DNA of 64,000 nucleotides from Phaeosaccion multiseriatum (lineage: Eukaryota; Ochrophyta, other classes). The stretch is taken from contig OZ218955.1 in NCBI GenBank assembly GCA_965112735.1, forward strand, positions 2,294,001 through 2,358,000, in the 5' to 3' direction. The translations under genes and the position numbers were made by a program. Positions within the stretch are counted from its first letter, which is position 1. The number at the start of each line of letters is the position of its first letter. Under the pieces are notes generated by a model that was given only the letters and a program-made list of their open reading frames with translations, was not told where the DNA came from and ran no database searches. This document shows positions 1 to 10,800 of this stretch, piece by piece.

Positions 1-1845
1 GTGGTGGGAGGTGTTGGGGGTGCCGAAGGCTCTACAATGGGCGTCACAGGCTGCTCCGCGGGTGCTTCGCGGGACGCAAGGCGCGCCAACAGGAGCTGCA
101 CCAGCCCCTGCTTGAGGGTCCCTTTCGAGTACGTAATCCCTTCCCGTGCGCAGCAAGACTCCAACGTAGGCCGGTTCATCGCGACTACACTGGCCCGAGT
201 GAGAAGCGGGCCCTTGTCTCCCACTATAGACTGGTACAGGTGCACAAGCTTTGGCTCCCCCCCAAACAGGTCGCCTTGCCCATTCTTCGCGGCGAAGCAG
301 TGCTTGTACTCGCCCTTGCTGCAGGGGGTGCAGCTACAGCTCATCGTGCGAACATGAAGTGGGTACGCAACATCATAGTCCTGGCCTTGATGGAACGCTC
401 CAATCGTGGCCTCCGAAACGAAGCCACCCTTCTCCACATCGCCCTCGTAGTGGTATATACTCTGGGTGCCCTGGATGCCCTTGATGTTCACGTCCTCCCG
501 CTGAATGCTGCCGGCGGCAATAAACCTCACACGGGTCATCCGGGCTGTGAAAGGTGTCCAGCCCTTTCCAAAGTAGTCTTCGTCCGACATTGGCTGGGCG
601 GTGGTGTCAAACATCTCAGTCACGAAGGCGGCAAAGTCCTTCGCCGAGTTCATCACCCTCTCCCCCATGTCCGTCCTCCTCGATGCCATGGCCTTGATGG
701 TACCCCCAAGCCCATCGTGGGGCCCCTTACCATGCGAGGTGGTGTGGAACATGTGCGTCATCTTCACCCCCCACAACTTGAGACAGGAGGCAACGAAGGC
801 GAAGTTCTTTGCGCCCTTGTACTGCTTGGCGCACCCGTCAGTGACGTTGATCCACTCCTTCAGCTTGAGGCCGTGCTTTTCGAAGTATCCCTTGTACTCC
901 TGATGCATGAGGCTGCAGCAGTGCTCATGGAAGGCTTGGTCTTGAAGGGAGTCGTCGGAGATGAAAATCTGAGCGTGCACGTCATGGACGGGCTTCTCTC
1001 CCCCCCACATCCTGGGGTTGCAGTGCACGTAGCAAATCATGAGCGTCGCGGACGGACATGTGCCGCAGGTCACAGAGAACGCGCCTGATGAAAGGGAGAG
1101 CAGGAGAGAAACACACGAATACATTAGGAAGGAAAAGGAGGGAGCAGGGGGGGGGAGAGGAGGGAGGAAGGGTGGGGGGAGGACGGGAGGGGAGAGAAGT
1201 GGGCGCCCCTCTTGCTCTGACGTACCGCGGAGCTTATGCTTCTCCGAAAAGTCGGCCGAGCCTGCCGGGCCTGCTCGTTGCAACGCCACCTCCGAGTGCC
1301 CGTCAGCCGAAGGATAGTGTGCAGGGCCTTGACGACTGCCCCTCTTGCTGCTTCGACCGAGGCGGGCGCAAAGCCAATACGTCTTGCCAGAGATCCGTCG
1401 TTCTTCGAAAGCGCCTTCTCCACATCGGCCTCCTTCACACGAGCCACGCGACCGTCCACTGCTGGAAGCTCAACCTCATCTTCCTCCTTCCCCCAAAATC
1501 GCCATCTCGGAGCTTCCTCTTCTTCGCTGGGGGCTCTGATACACCCTTGGGAATGAAATACTTGGACCCCTTCACCAGCGAAGCCCACCGATGCTGTATC
1601 TCGCTCCTCTTTGCCGGCGGCGTCTTGATGTTGGCCTGTTCCATTCGTCCCGCAAGAAGTTTATCCTCCGTCTCCTGGACGTGCTCCTTAGAGCACATGC
1701 TGCGATAGTGTTTCTGCTCCTTCCTGGCTCCACTGGGTGCGACAGTCAGTGTCACGCTTGTCTTCTTGCCGCAGGGCGTTTCTGCATGCTTGAAAGTACA
1801 TCGATCCAGGTACCGGAAGTGGTGAGGACGCTCCGGAGTGGCCAT
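1..1845 (-). pseudogene. Transposase-like ORF relic, frame-broken, 3' end outside window
   Basis: Read on the minus strand from a possible ATG at 1845 (MATPERPHHF...), the sequence has clear protein character down to position 1. The N-terminal part has a Cys/His-rich patch (CTFKHAETPC). Near 1490-1500, at a C/G homopolymer, the frame shifts into one continuing EEDEVELPAVDGRVARVKEA. It shifts again before ADFSEKHKLR (about 1215-1250). A good GT-AG intron (GTACGT...TTTCATCAG, about 1085-1225) then joins HKLR to GAFSVTCGTC. Downstream are the motifs TDGCAKQYKG and SHGKGPHDGLGG, then a cysteine cluster CSCTPCSKGEYKHC. From memory, the DFSE, DGCAKQYKG and HGKGPHDG motifs recur in uncharacterised transposase-like ORFs of many eukaryotes, so I read this as a mobile-element protein. 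The frame changes mean decay, unrecognised introns or sequence errors. The family assignment is inference. Confidence 0.6.
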
Positions 1846-2150
1846 TTCAATTTTCGCTTGGAGGGCGTTTTTACAGCTGAAGATGATCAGTAGGAGAAAG
1901 GTCACAGAGAGCATTCTTAAAGCCCTAAGCACGCTGCATCCAGTGATGTGCTTGCAGTGCGCTATCGACGCTGTCCTCCCTGTTTTCTCATCCAGATTTC
2001 CCACTTCCCCGCCATAGATTTGAATTTGCAGATCATGACCGTGACCGGCATACCCCTAAACATAGGGGTAGCCGCGAGCTTGTAACGTAAATCGCATCGA
2101 AACCGGTGTAGAATCGATGCGATTGTGGAAGTGGCCCATAACAAACAACA

Positions 2151-2495
2151 ATGCCGAAAGAAGTGGCGATGCAGTACAGGGAGACATACACGGGCCAGGC
2201 TCTTCGGGAGAGCCTGATTGCAATCGACGACGAAAACGAGCTCACAGAGGAGTTCGCCATCAGTGTGATCAACGAGTATGACGCGGTTATGCAAGACCTA
2301 GTGTCTGGCGCCGGAACTAAAGAGGGCGAGCAGCCTGGGAGTGCGTGGAAGCTGACTGGCAGGATATCTGCGTACAACCACTGCTCCGAGCGGTGGCTCT
2401 TTGTTGTAAAGAACGCCTTGCTGAGCTCGCGATCGCAAGGCGAAAAACGCAGGCTGGGGACGCTGCGGATCAAGGCGTCTGCTGCGTTGACTTGA
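2151..2495 (+). CDS. TOA2: Transcription initiation factor IIA small (gamma) subunit
   Basis: A single-exon ORF of 114 aa starting at an ATG preceded by an A-rich leader. TFIIA-gamma/TOA2 pairs with the TFIIA alpha/beta subunit and stabilises TBP on the TATA box in RNA polymerase II preinitiation complexes. Recognisable blocks are YRETYTGQALRESL near the N terminus (family pattern YR.T.LG..L..SL), a helical stretch ending in INEYDAVMQDL, then RISAYNHCSERWLFVVKNAL, which matches the family beta-barrel signature L.TYRFCDNVWTFVL. The final strand is LRIKASAALT. Length agrees with the family's 105-120 aa. A short polar insert (about residues 52-65, GTKEGEQPGS) sits between the helical and beta parts. 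The gene lies alone between the transposase relic and the inverted repeat. Confidence 0.85.
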   Translation: MPKEVAMQYRETYTGQALRESLIAIDDENELTEEFAISVINEYDAVMQDLVSGAGTKEGEQPGSAWKLTGRISAYNHCSERWLFVVKNALLSSRSQGEKRRLGTLRIKASAALT

Positions 2496-2675
2496 CCCAG
2501 CAGTCAAGAAGACTGTCACCGTATCTTCGATGGCCCGAAGAGCAGCATCTGGATCTAACAACACAGAAGTATGGCTATGGTTCACAGCTTGCTCCTCTGC
2601 GTCCTTTTGGGAGAGGCTCCATCAGGTCCCGTGGTCGCTTCCTCTGGCAGCACATACACGAGTACCGTCTCCAAT

Positions 2676-2920
2676 TCACTCCCCGTGATGCTCTCCCCAG
2701 TCCTTCTGTCCATCTTTGAAAGCGTCCACCAGCATCTTCTCCATGCATGGGTCATAGTTCTTGATGATGGTGAGTAAGCCTCGCTGCATCCCTTACTTTA
2801 CTTTGGATGCAGCGAGGCTTGCTCACCATCATTAAGAACTATGACCCATGCATGGAGAAGATGCTGGTGGACGCTTTCAAAGATGGACAGAAGGACTGGG
2901 GAGAGCATCACGGGGAGTGA
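2676..2920. repeat. Near-perfect 116-bp inverted repeat with 13-bp loop
   Basis: The left arm 2676-2791 and right arm 2805-2920 are reverse complements with only two mismatches, separated by 13 bp. Each arm, read outward from the loop, encodes the same 37-residue mini-ORF starting MQRGLLTIIKNYDPC and ending DWGEHHGE then TGA. The two mismatches (TTA/TTG Leu and ATC/ATT Ile) are both synonymous in that frame. A transcript across it would fold into a long hairpin. No function is known. Confidence 0.9.
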
Positions 2921-3585
2921 TTGCCTGGTCACAGATTAGGAGATGCGGAAAAGGGGGAAGGAATTTGAAAAGTGGGGCGCTGAGAGCCGCTCCTCTGCTG
3001 CGTTTGAACGACATTGGCAACGTGTGCCGAGGAGCCCGAGGAGCAGCAGCCGCCCGCAGAAGCAAGAGTGTGCAGTTTACCCCCAGGAGGCGGAGAGTAG
3101 AGACAGTCTAGCGGCTGACCGCCCCATCAGCAGCAGCCAGGGGAGGAACCCCCCGCGGCCTCACAGTGACACTCCGCGCCAAGCGCCAGGAGCCAGGAGC
3201 CAAAGATTTGTGCAAGGAGCCGAAAGGCCGCGCACTTCGCTCGTGTGGGAAACCCGCCGTGTCGCGACGTTTGCCGTCATATCCGCAGTAGCCCCGCAAG
3301 CACCGCCAGCTGCTCTGTTGTTGGTCGTGCACAGCGGGAAGGATACCTAACACTTGGCTCGTGGAGGTGAGATATTTGCTGTTCATGACTTTGCCGCTGC
3401 TGAGAGCGAGGAGTGTGAAGATGGGGGAGCGACGCAGTGGGAAGACGGCATTCACCAACCGCTCAGGAAGAGCGTCAGCGCTTTCCAATCTCAGAGAAAA
3501 AGAGATGACGTGCGTAAAATTCCTATATTAAAATCCTCCATCTCCGTCTCTCTCTCCTGGTTCGAAAGACCAAAAGCTGAGCTGA
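2921..3585. other. Intergenic stretch without a recognised gene
   Basis: Short open frames occur on both strands, but none resembles a known protein or carries convincing splice structure. The segment separates the inverted repeat from the 3' end of the SHMT gene. It ends in an AT-richer stretch around 3520-3540 (tattaaaatcc), which could belong to the SHMT 3' UTR. Confidence 0.4.
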
Positions 3586-5928
3586 CTACAAGGAAGTGAA
3601 CTTGAGCTTGCTCACGTCGTACCCGGGCATGGGGAACTGCTTGGCGAAGGTGATGACCTCTTCTCTCAAGGCCTTGACCCCCTCGTCGGTCTCCAGAGCG
3701 GTGACGAAGTCTTTGAGCATCTTTCCGGAGTCTTTCTGAATTCTACACGCAATCTGCACACAAGGAGGGAGAGGGGGGGGGGGAGATCATGCATGAGCTC
3801 GGGCTGCAGGTATAAAGTGAGAGGGGGATACTTGCTTGCACTTTGCTTTGGACTCACCTCCACGGCCTTGTGCAAGAACTCCGCCACCTGTTGGAAGTGC
3901 TCCTCCTTGAAGCCGCGTGTGGTGAGCGCGGGAGCTCCCACTCGCGCACCGCCGGGGGACACTGCGCTGCGGTCGCCCTGTTGATTGTTCGGGATATGGA
4001 TGCGGGAGAAGAGGGGTGAGGGAACTAGAATCATCATCACCCCTCCCCCATAGTTCATATTAGACTCGCTCACCTGCACCGAGTTCTTGTTCAATGTGAT
4101 GTGGACAACGTCGCAGATCTTCTCAAACTTGGAACCCGTTAGTTTCTGAAGTGCGGAAGGGGAGAAACGTGAGTCATGAGAAGAGGGAGGGGTCTGAAGG
4201 GGCACACTCAACGCTATCTTTACCTGCGGTCGAAGGTCCCACAGCAGCAAGTGGTTCTCTGTGCCATTGGTGCAAAGGGTGTAACCCTTGCTGATGAGCG
4301 TATCGGCACACGCGGAAATGTTCTTCTTGACCTGCTGAATGTACTCCTTAAACTCAGGGGTGACTGCCTCCTTCAGCTGAGTCGCCACGCCCGCAATGGC
4401 GTTCTCGTGGGGGCCTCCCTGCTCGCGGTGTCAGTACGAATCAATGAATGAAATCAAATGCGAGCGCACGTGTGTGTGAAGCATGCATGGGAGTATGGGG
4501 GGTTCGCTGCAGCTCACCTGAAGGGCGGGGAAGACGGCATTGTTGATCTTTGGCTCAAAGTCCCTGTCGTCCTTTCGGAAGAAGATGAGGCCTGCTCGGG
4601 GCCCTCGGAGGGACTTGTGGGTGGTGGTGGTGACAACGTCGCAGTACTCGAAGGGGTCGGCTGCCTCCTTGGTCACCACGAGCCCAGAGATGTGCGCCAT
4701 ATCGCTGTTTAGCGGGGAGGAGAGAAGGAGTCGCGGCAATGTGGCAAGCGTTACAGACTTGGTAAGAGTAGAGCTCAAACCTCACTTCACTGAGCTGAAG
4801 CAACAGACAAACGGACTCACCACAATAAGAGTGCGCCATTCTCGTCAGCAATCTCTCGGAATTGCTTGTAGTCCCAGTCCCGAGGGTAGGCAGAGCCGCC
4901 ACACACAATCATCGCAGGCTTGAAGAGGGCGGCGAGCTTGCGCAGCTCGTCGAAGTCGATGAGACCAGTCTCGGGGTTCACTCTACAAGCAGCAGCAGCA
5001 GCAGCAGCAGCAACCGAAGCAGCGAAACAGGTAGGTAACTCAGATCGATTCAAAGGTACACCATCATCCGGCCGCCGGCCTTAACACTTACCTGTACGGC
5101 AGAGATTCGAAGTACACCGAGGTGGCGGACACGGCCTTGCGCGTGTTCTCTTTCTACGCAACAGCAAAGGAAGCGAGGGCTCTACAGTCAGAACAGTGCG
5201 GGATTGGAATAGAGTAGGTCCTTGACACACGCGCTCACCTTGGAGTACGTGTAGAAGCCGTGTGTGAGGTGCCCTCCCGAGGGAAGATCGAGGCCCATGA
5301 TACGGTCATGGGGCTTCAGCAGACCCGTGTACACGGCAAAGTTGGCTGGGGACCCGCTGCAGCAGCCACGAACGAGAGAGAAGGAAGAAAGTTAAGCAGT
5401 AGCACACTCCTCGCCGCAGATGAGTACAAGTTGCCTACCTGTAGGGTTGCACATTGATGCCCCACTTCTCGGGGTCGCAGCCGTACGCCGCCAGCGCTCT
5501 GTCCCTGCACAGATCCTCCACCTTATCCACAACCTCGTTTCCGCCATAGTAGCGGGCGCCAGGGAGACCCTCCGCGTACTGCAAACACGAGCAGAGGATG
5601 AGTCAGAATCTTGGAGGATTTGATTTTAGATACCCCACCCCTCACCAAGAAAGCTCTGGTCTCTCCACCGCAGTCCCTCTCTCTTTCTCACTCCACCTCA
5701 CTGCCCCCCTCCCTCTCTCTATCGGCACCTCCGCTTAGCACCTACCTTGTTCGTGAGGGCCGAGCCCAGACAATCGAACACAGCTCGGCTCGTAAAGTTC
5801 TCGCTGGCAATGAGCTCCAAGCTGCACCACTGCCTCGTCTGCTCCTTTTGAATGAGGTCGTACAGCTCCGGGTCATGCTCAGACAGGGGTGTGTTACCCG
5901 GGAGGGTCTGCGGGATGGGTGCGGACAT
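3586..5928 (-). CDS. SHMT: Serine hydroxymethyltransferase (cytosolic-type), 10 exons
   Basis: A PLP enzyme interconverting serine + tetrahydrofolate and glycine + 5,10-methylene-THF. Ten exons splice in frame at GT-AG sites: 5928-5746, 5578-5439, 5356-5239, 5153-5092, 4982-4821, 4704-4518, 4418-4224, 4145-4074, 3977-3858 and 3753-3586, giving about 468 aa, a normal family length. The start [11 protein letters not shown] lacks an evident targeting peptide, so a cytosolic form is likely. Diagnostic motifs are [40 protein letters not shown] and [12 protein letters not shown]. The PLP Schiff-base lysine is about K252. C-terminal blocks [17 protein letters not shown] and [15 protein letters not shown] are intact. 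Introns are short. No frameshift is seen. Confidence 0.95.
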
Positions 5929-5999
5929 CTTTTGCGGACTATGTGTTTCTTCGTACCGATGGTGTCTCTACGGTGGAGCGCGCACCGAGGTTGAGTTTG

Positions 6000-6240
6000 A
6001 GATGATTAGAACCGAGGTCGATTTTCGGTTTCGGGTCGATGTTGCGGAACAATTTGACGTCGACCTGCTACCGCCGGCGTCAGCCAACGTGCTACCTACT
6101 ATATACTTCGCAGCCGGCCTTGACCTGCTACCGGCCGACCGGCCGGCCGGCCAACCATCAGCTGCCACCGCCGGCGTGAGCCATCTGCTGCCTGCATGCT
6201 ACCGAGAATCGCTCGGTAGTCGACGGTAGCACGTCAGGGG
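6000..6240. repeat. GC-rich, palindrome-rich intergenic element upstream of SHMT
   Basis: The 385-bp gap between the SHMT start and the CIA30 stop holds repeated short words (gctaccg, gccggcg, gtcgacctgctacc), a run of alternating ccgg/ccgaccgg around 6125-6160 and a hairpin ctaccgag-aatcg-ctcggtag near 6200. A similar composition (gctatccg, gccggcg, gctatcgag) recurs at about 16180-16380. It is either a degenerate short mobile element or a promoter-associated repeat; homology between the two is not proven. Confidence 0.45.
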
Positions 6241-6313
6241 TCGAGGGGGAGAAGGGAAAGTCGGTGGGCGTGTGACCAAGAGCATATGGAATTATGAAGC
6301 TTTGGTTTGTATT

Positions 6314-7756
6314 TCATCGTATGGGGTGAACGGCGGTATTCTTCGGTCTCAGCGCCTCGGCTAGCTGGCTCGGGCTCGGCGCCCCTGAATCGTCGAGGTC
6401 GTCCTGGAGCTGCTGGTCCAACATGGACTCCTCCAGCATCCCGCCCACGTCTGAGGTGGCTGGGATCTCCCCCCCGCCCTCCGACGCTTGAAGCTTCAAG
6501 AGCGTCTCTCTCTGGGCTGACCTGCGCTCCAGCAGCACCTTGTGCATCTCAGGGTAGCGGAGCTCTCCCCGGGTCCGCCTCTTCTCCACGAGAGGCCACT
6601 CCTCCTTGTTTTGGTTGTTGTCTGGGTCTGGCCCAGGCATAGCTGCGACCCACTTCACGTCGAGCTGGAAGGGTCCGTCCTTTCCGTCGTCCAGAGCAAA
6701 GCCCAAGTCCTTAATGCCGATCCTCTCCAATCTTCTCTGCACCAGCTTGGGGTAGCCTCTGCTCGTCAAGAGTAATTTGTTGAAGGGCACACTCACCGTA
6801 ACCCATTTTCCCGGCGGCAGAATCAAGTAGCCCTGTGCGTGCAGGGCACCAGATATGTTATAGGGAAAGCTTGTATGCAGCTACCATGGGGTGAGAGAGA
6901 GAGGCCTTACATACCTGGTACACGTCGTCGGTGATCATGGTGTCTGGATGGATGTTGATGTTGTACCGTCGCCCGTCCGATCTGACCCTCATCTGCAGCA
7001 CCTCCAGTTCGCCCAACTCCGTATACTTGTAGTCTCCCACCTGGGGGGGGGGGGGTCCGGAGCAGACAGCCATAAGTGGCCAAGAAGATCAAAGGGGAAG
7101 GCCACAGCCTTCGAATCCCCATCCAATAACGACCCCAAGATATCTCTTCCCTTTGAGCCATGGGTGCCCTCCTTCACCCCTCTTACGTGTAGCATGGCCG
7201 CAGCGAATCCTGACTGCACCATCTTGGGCCCCAGCTTGAGCGACATGTCCCCCGAGAAGCGCATGAAGCCTCCGCCGGTACCAATGCCCAGCTTCGCCAC
7301 AGCTCGGTCCTTTTCATACAGATCCACCTGGCCAGGCATAGCCGACCTGAGCATCACCTCGTTCTCCTTCCCATCCTCCAGCAGAGCCTCCGCCAAGCCG
7401 TCGTCCTCCTTGTCCTCGTGATGCGCCAGCTCGGCCTGCGTGTGCCCTCCGTGCACGGCGTCAGACACCACAGTCCAATTCTGCCCCTCAACCTCGCCTC
7501 TCGTAAAGTCCAGCATCTTCTTACCCTTGGACGAGGGCTTGCCGCAGTCCTTCAAGGAATTGATGGGATTACTCGACAGTAACCCCATAGAAGCATAGTC
7601 TTTGAAATCGATAAGGTTGTCTTTCAGCTTGGCGAGCCACTCCCCTCGCTCCGGGGCTGCTATCTTCCACGCCTTCCGAGCTTGTTGGAAGAGCATGGTT
7701 GTCTCCTCCGTCCACCAGCACGACCAAACTCCTCCTTTTCGAGGTTGCTGTGACAT
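6314..7756 (-). CDS. NDUFAF1: CIA30/NDUFAF1-family complex I assembly factor, 3 exons
   Basis: Exons 7756-7187, 7040-6915 and 6832-6314 join in frame to about 404 aa. The protein carries a CIA30 (NDUFAF1) domain, roughly residues 80-300: NWTVVSDAVHGGHTQAEL, then GGGFMRFSGDMSLKLGP and SGFAAAMLH at the end of exon 1, VRSDGRRYNINIHPD in exon 2, and PPGKWVTVSVPFNKLLLTSRG with RLERIGIKDLGFAL in exon 3. In animals and fungi this family helps assemble the membrane arm of mitochondrial NADH dehydrogenase; some algal paralogues are plastid proteins. The N terminus is only weakly presequence-like, and a second ATG (7696, MLFQQARKAWK) is an alternative start. The C-terminal 100 residues are acidic, low complexity and outside the domain. 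It shares an 89-bp gap head-to-head with the TFIIIC gene. Confidence 0.85.
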
Positions 7757-7845
7757 TGGCTCGCGTGTTGGTGCTTCGGTGTTGCCCGTGTTTGCTTCGG
7801 GGGAGCCGCGGCCGGCGCGCCATTTGCCATAGGCTGTGAGGGAAG
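7757..7845. promoter_or_regulatory. Bidirectional promoter between CIA30 and TFIIIC subunit genes
   Basis: Only 89 bp separate the two divergent start codons, so both promoters must lie here or inside the coding regions. The interval is GC-rich (ccgcggccggcgcgcc) with no TATA box that I can see. Shared regulation is inference from spacing. Confidence 0.5.
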
Positions 7846-10800
7846 ATGCCTCGCGGCAGACGCGGGAGAGGGAGAGGGGGTACCGCAGCTGCTGGTTCTG
7901 GAAGAGGTGCTGTGAAGAAAAGAAGACGGGGCGCGGAGAGTGAGGAGGAGATGGAGAAGGAGGAGAGCGATGGAGGTGGCAGCAGTAGCAGCAGCAGCGA
8001 CGACGGCGTGAGGAGGAAGAAGAAGCGCACGGAATCCGACGAAGACTGGGCGAGGAGCAGTGTGAGCGAGGAGGAATTGGAAGGGATGGAGGAGGAGCTG
8101 CAGTCGCGGGACGCCGGCGGGCCGGAGGTTGAGGCCGACGACGATGAAGTGTCCGACGGGCTCGCAGATGACGACAATGAGGAGGAGGAGGACGAGGACG
8201 AGGACGACGAGGAGGAGGAGGATGATGATGAGGACGAAGAGGACGGGCTCGTGCCGCCGGGCGCGGTGCGAAAGCAACGGCCGACAGACTCCACAGCGGA
8301 AGGCAGCGGCAGCGGTAGTGATGCGGAGGGCGAGGGGGGTGACACTCTCGATAATACCGAGCCTCCGCCGATGCCTTTTGGGAAGGCGTCCGCTGGCCAG
8401 CAGCGCCGGACGGGCCGTACCTACGGAAAGACCCTTCCTCCAGTGGTCGCTGGGCTGTTGGGGGACGCGCACGCCGCGTACCTGGCCAAGGACATACCCA
8501 AGGCGCTCAGACTGCTGTCCGAGGTGGTCAGGCAGGCGCCCAACCACCCTGACCCATACCTCACTCTCGCCACCATCTACGGAGAGGTGAGTGAGAACGA
8601 GCCTTTTGCTTTCCCCCAGATCCGACCAGCAGAGTTTAGAGTCAGAGCCCTCAACCAGCTGAGCTCCGCGCAGGTCGAAGACCTGGACAAGGCGCTGACT
8701 ATGGTCATTGCAGCCGCCACGCTCACTCCCAAAGCCATTGACCTGTGGAGGAGGGGAGCCACCCTCGCGCTGGCCATTGGAGACAAGCAGGTGAGAGCCC
8801 CTCGGCTGCTGTTGCTGGTGCTGCAGTGTTTACTCACCATTTCTTTGTCTCTTGCTGTGCGGGCGAGTATAGAAGGCGTACGAGTGCATCAAGTCCGCGC
8901 ACAGCTACGACCCCAATGACGCCGAGCTTGCCGTGGAGAAGGCCAACCTCCTCATGGAGCTGGGCAAGCCTCGCACCGCGCTGGAGGTCTTCCGGGGCAT
9001 CGCCATTAAGCACCCGGACAATTTCTCAGTCTACTTTGATATTGCAGAAATCGCCAAGGTGCACTTGACCAAGGACAGCAACTTCGGCTACCAGGCGCTG
9101 GCAGGTACACACTCTTCTGCTTCACTCTCTCCGACTAAATCTTCCCCTGACTGACACGACCTCTGCCCTCCTCCGTTGCGAAGCGTGTATTGGTACCTTT
9201 GTGGGCAAAAGGTTTGCCGACGACGCTCTTGTCGAGCTTGCTGGGGGTTACGAGATTCCGCAGGAAGGAAGGGGTACGGAGGATCTGGGGCCCCTCTACG
9301 CCGCCGCCGCGAGGTGTGTTTGTGTCTGTGTGTGTTTCCCGAACAACCTGGACTCTCTAGGCCATTCGCAGCTCAGCGCCTTTCTCTCTCTCCCTCCCTC
9401 TTGCCTCTGCCCTTCTCACCAGACTCACCAAGACGCTCGTGGAAGAAAAGAGCATGTATCTCGTGGCCGCCAAGACCGTTGAGAGCATTGCTCGCTTCTT
9501 GGGCAGCAAGAGGGTGGGCCTGACGGGGTCGGACCTGGAAAAGTACTACATGCCGTTAGACCTTGTCGTGCGCTACGGCATTTGCGAGGTATCGCCGTGC
9601 TTTTTGCCTGCCCCTCTTTGGCAGCCACGCAATATATACCAAGAGCCTAACCCCACCCCGTCCCCTCTTGCCGCGCCTCGGGTGCAGGTGCTGCTGGACA
9701 GGCTGGAGAGTGCGGAAGGCTCCTTTAAGGTTCTCCTGGCGCAGGGCCCCAGGTCCGCCCGCCTTGCCGACATGATGCTGCAGGTGGCCGAGGCCTACGC
9801 CACCCCCGAGGTGCAAAAGTTCGATAAGGTGTGGAATCATGGAGAAGTGGGCGTCGATCTAATCCTCTGGATCAATAAATTAAGCGCGACTGTTTTGTGC
9901 CTTTCCCCAGGCGCTACCCATCCTGCTCGCCGTTGCGCAGAATGACGCGAGCGATCATCCTCCTTTTCCGGAAGAGGAGGAAGGGGAGGAGAAGTGGCGG
10001 CAGAATCGCAGCATGCTGGCGTGGATGGGCATTGCAGACGTGTATGTGAAGCAGGGACTACACACCAAGGCGCTGCAGACTTTCACCTCTATTCTGCAGG
10101 ACTGCCCGGGCTACTTGCCAGCGCTGCACCAGTATGCGTGTCTCACTCGAAAGGCCGAGCTGGACGGCCTCGGGGGCTCTGCCGCTGACGTGCTCAGCTC
10201 AGCCGTCAAGGAAATGGTGGAGGAAGGCAAGGCGGCTGGGGAGGACGGGGAGGGGGGGGCAGCAGCGGCGCCAAATCCAAGGCTCTTTGGGGGGACTCCT
10301 GCGCTAAAGCTTAGCCTGTTGCTAGAGTGGGCAGAGCTGTGCAGGAAAGATGGGGGGGGGGATAGCGCGGACTTTGTGAGTGTGGCGCTTCCGGCGCTGG
10401 AGAGGATGCTGGCCTTTCAGCAGGAAGAGCTGCAGCGGCGGCGGCGCATCAGCAGTACTACTAGTGGTGGTGATGGAGCTCGCAAAAAGAAGAGGAAAAG
10501 GAAAAATGGCAGGGGCGGTGGGGCAAGCGATGTCAACAACGAGAGCGACGAACAAGACGAAGAAGCTCCTGCTGCTGAAGCTGACAACCCGCCACTGCCT
10601 GACAACATTAGCAAGGCATCTCCGGCCTTGGTCTCACGAGAGTGGCAAACTGCCTTTCAGGGTCGCCTCTCTGAAAAGGTGAGTAAAACGATAGATGGAA
10701 GCTTTGTTTTTGTTTGTTTGGAGCAAGCAAACCTCAAATCCGCCCCCTTCCCCCCCGCTCCGCCCAACAACACACTCGCAGGTGGAGGAGCTTGCCGGGC

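Noticed and set aside
240-1088. 282-codon plus-strand frame over the transposase relic
   Set aside because: The minus strand carries the recognisable motifs and intron; the plus-strand translation is a low-information shadow.
2943-3350. 135-codon frame and the antisense 126-codon frame at 3108-3488
   Set aside because: No family resemblance, no plausible exon structure and Arg/Pro/Ser-rich composition typical of GC-rich non-coding DNA.
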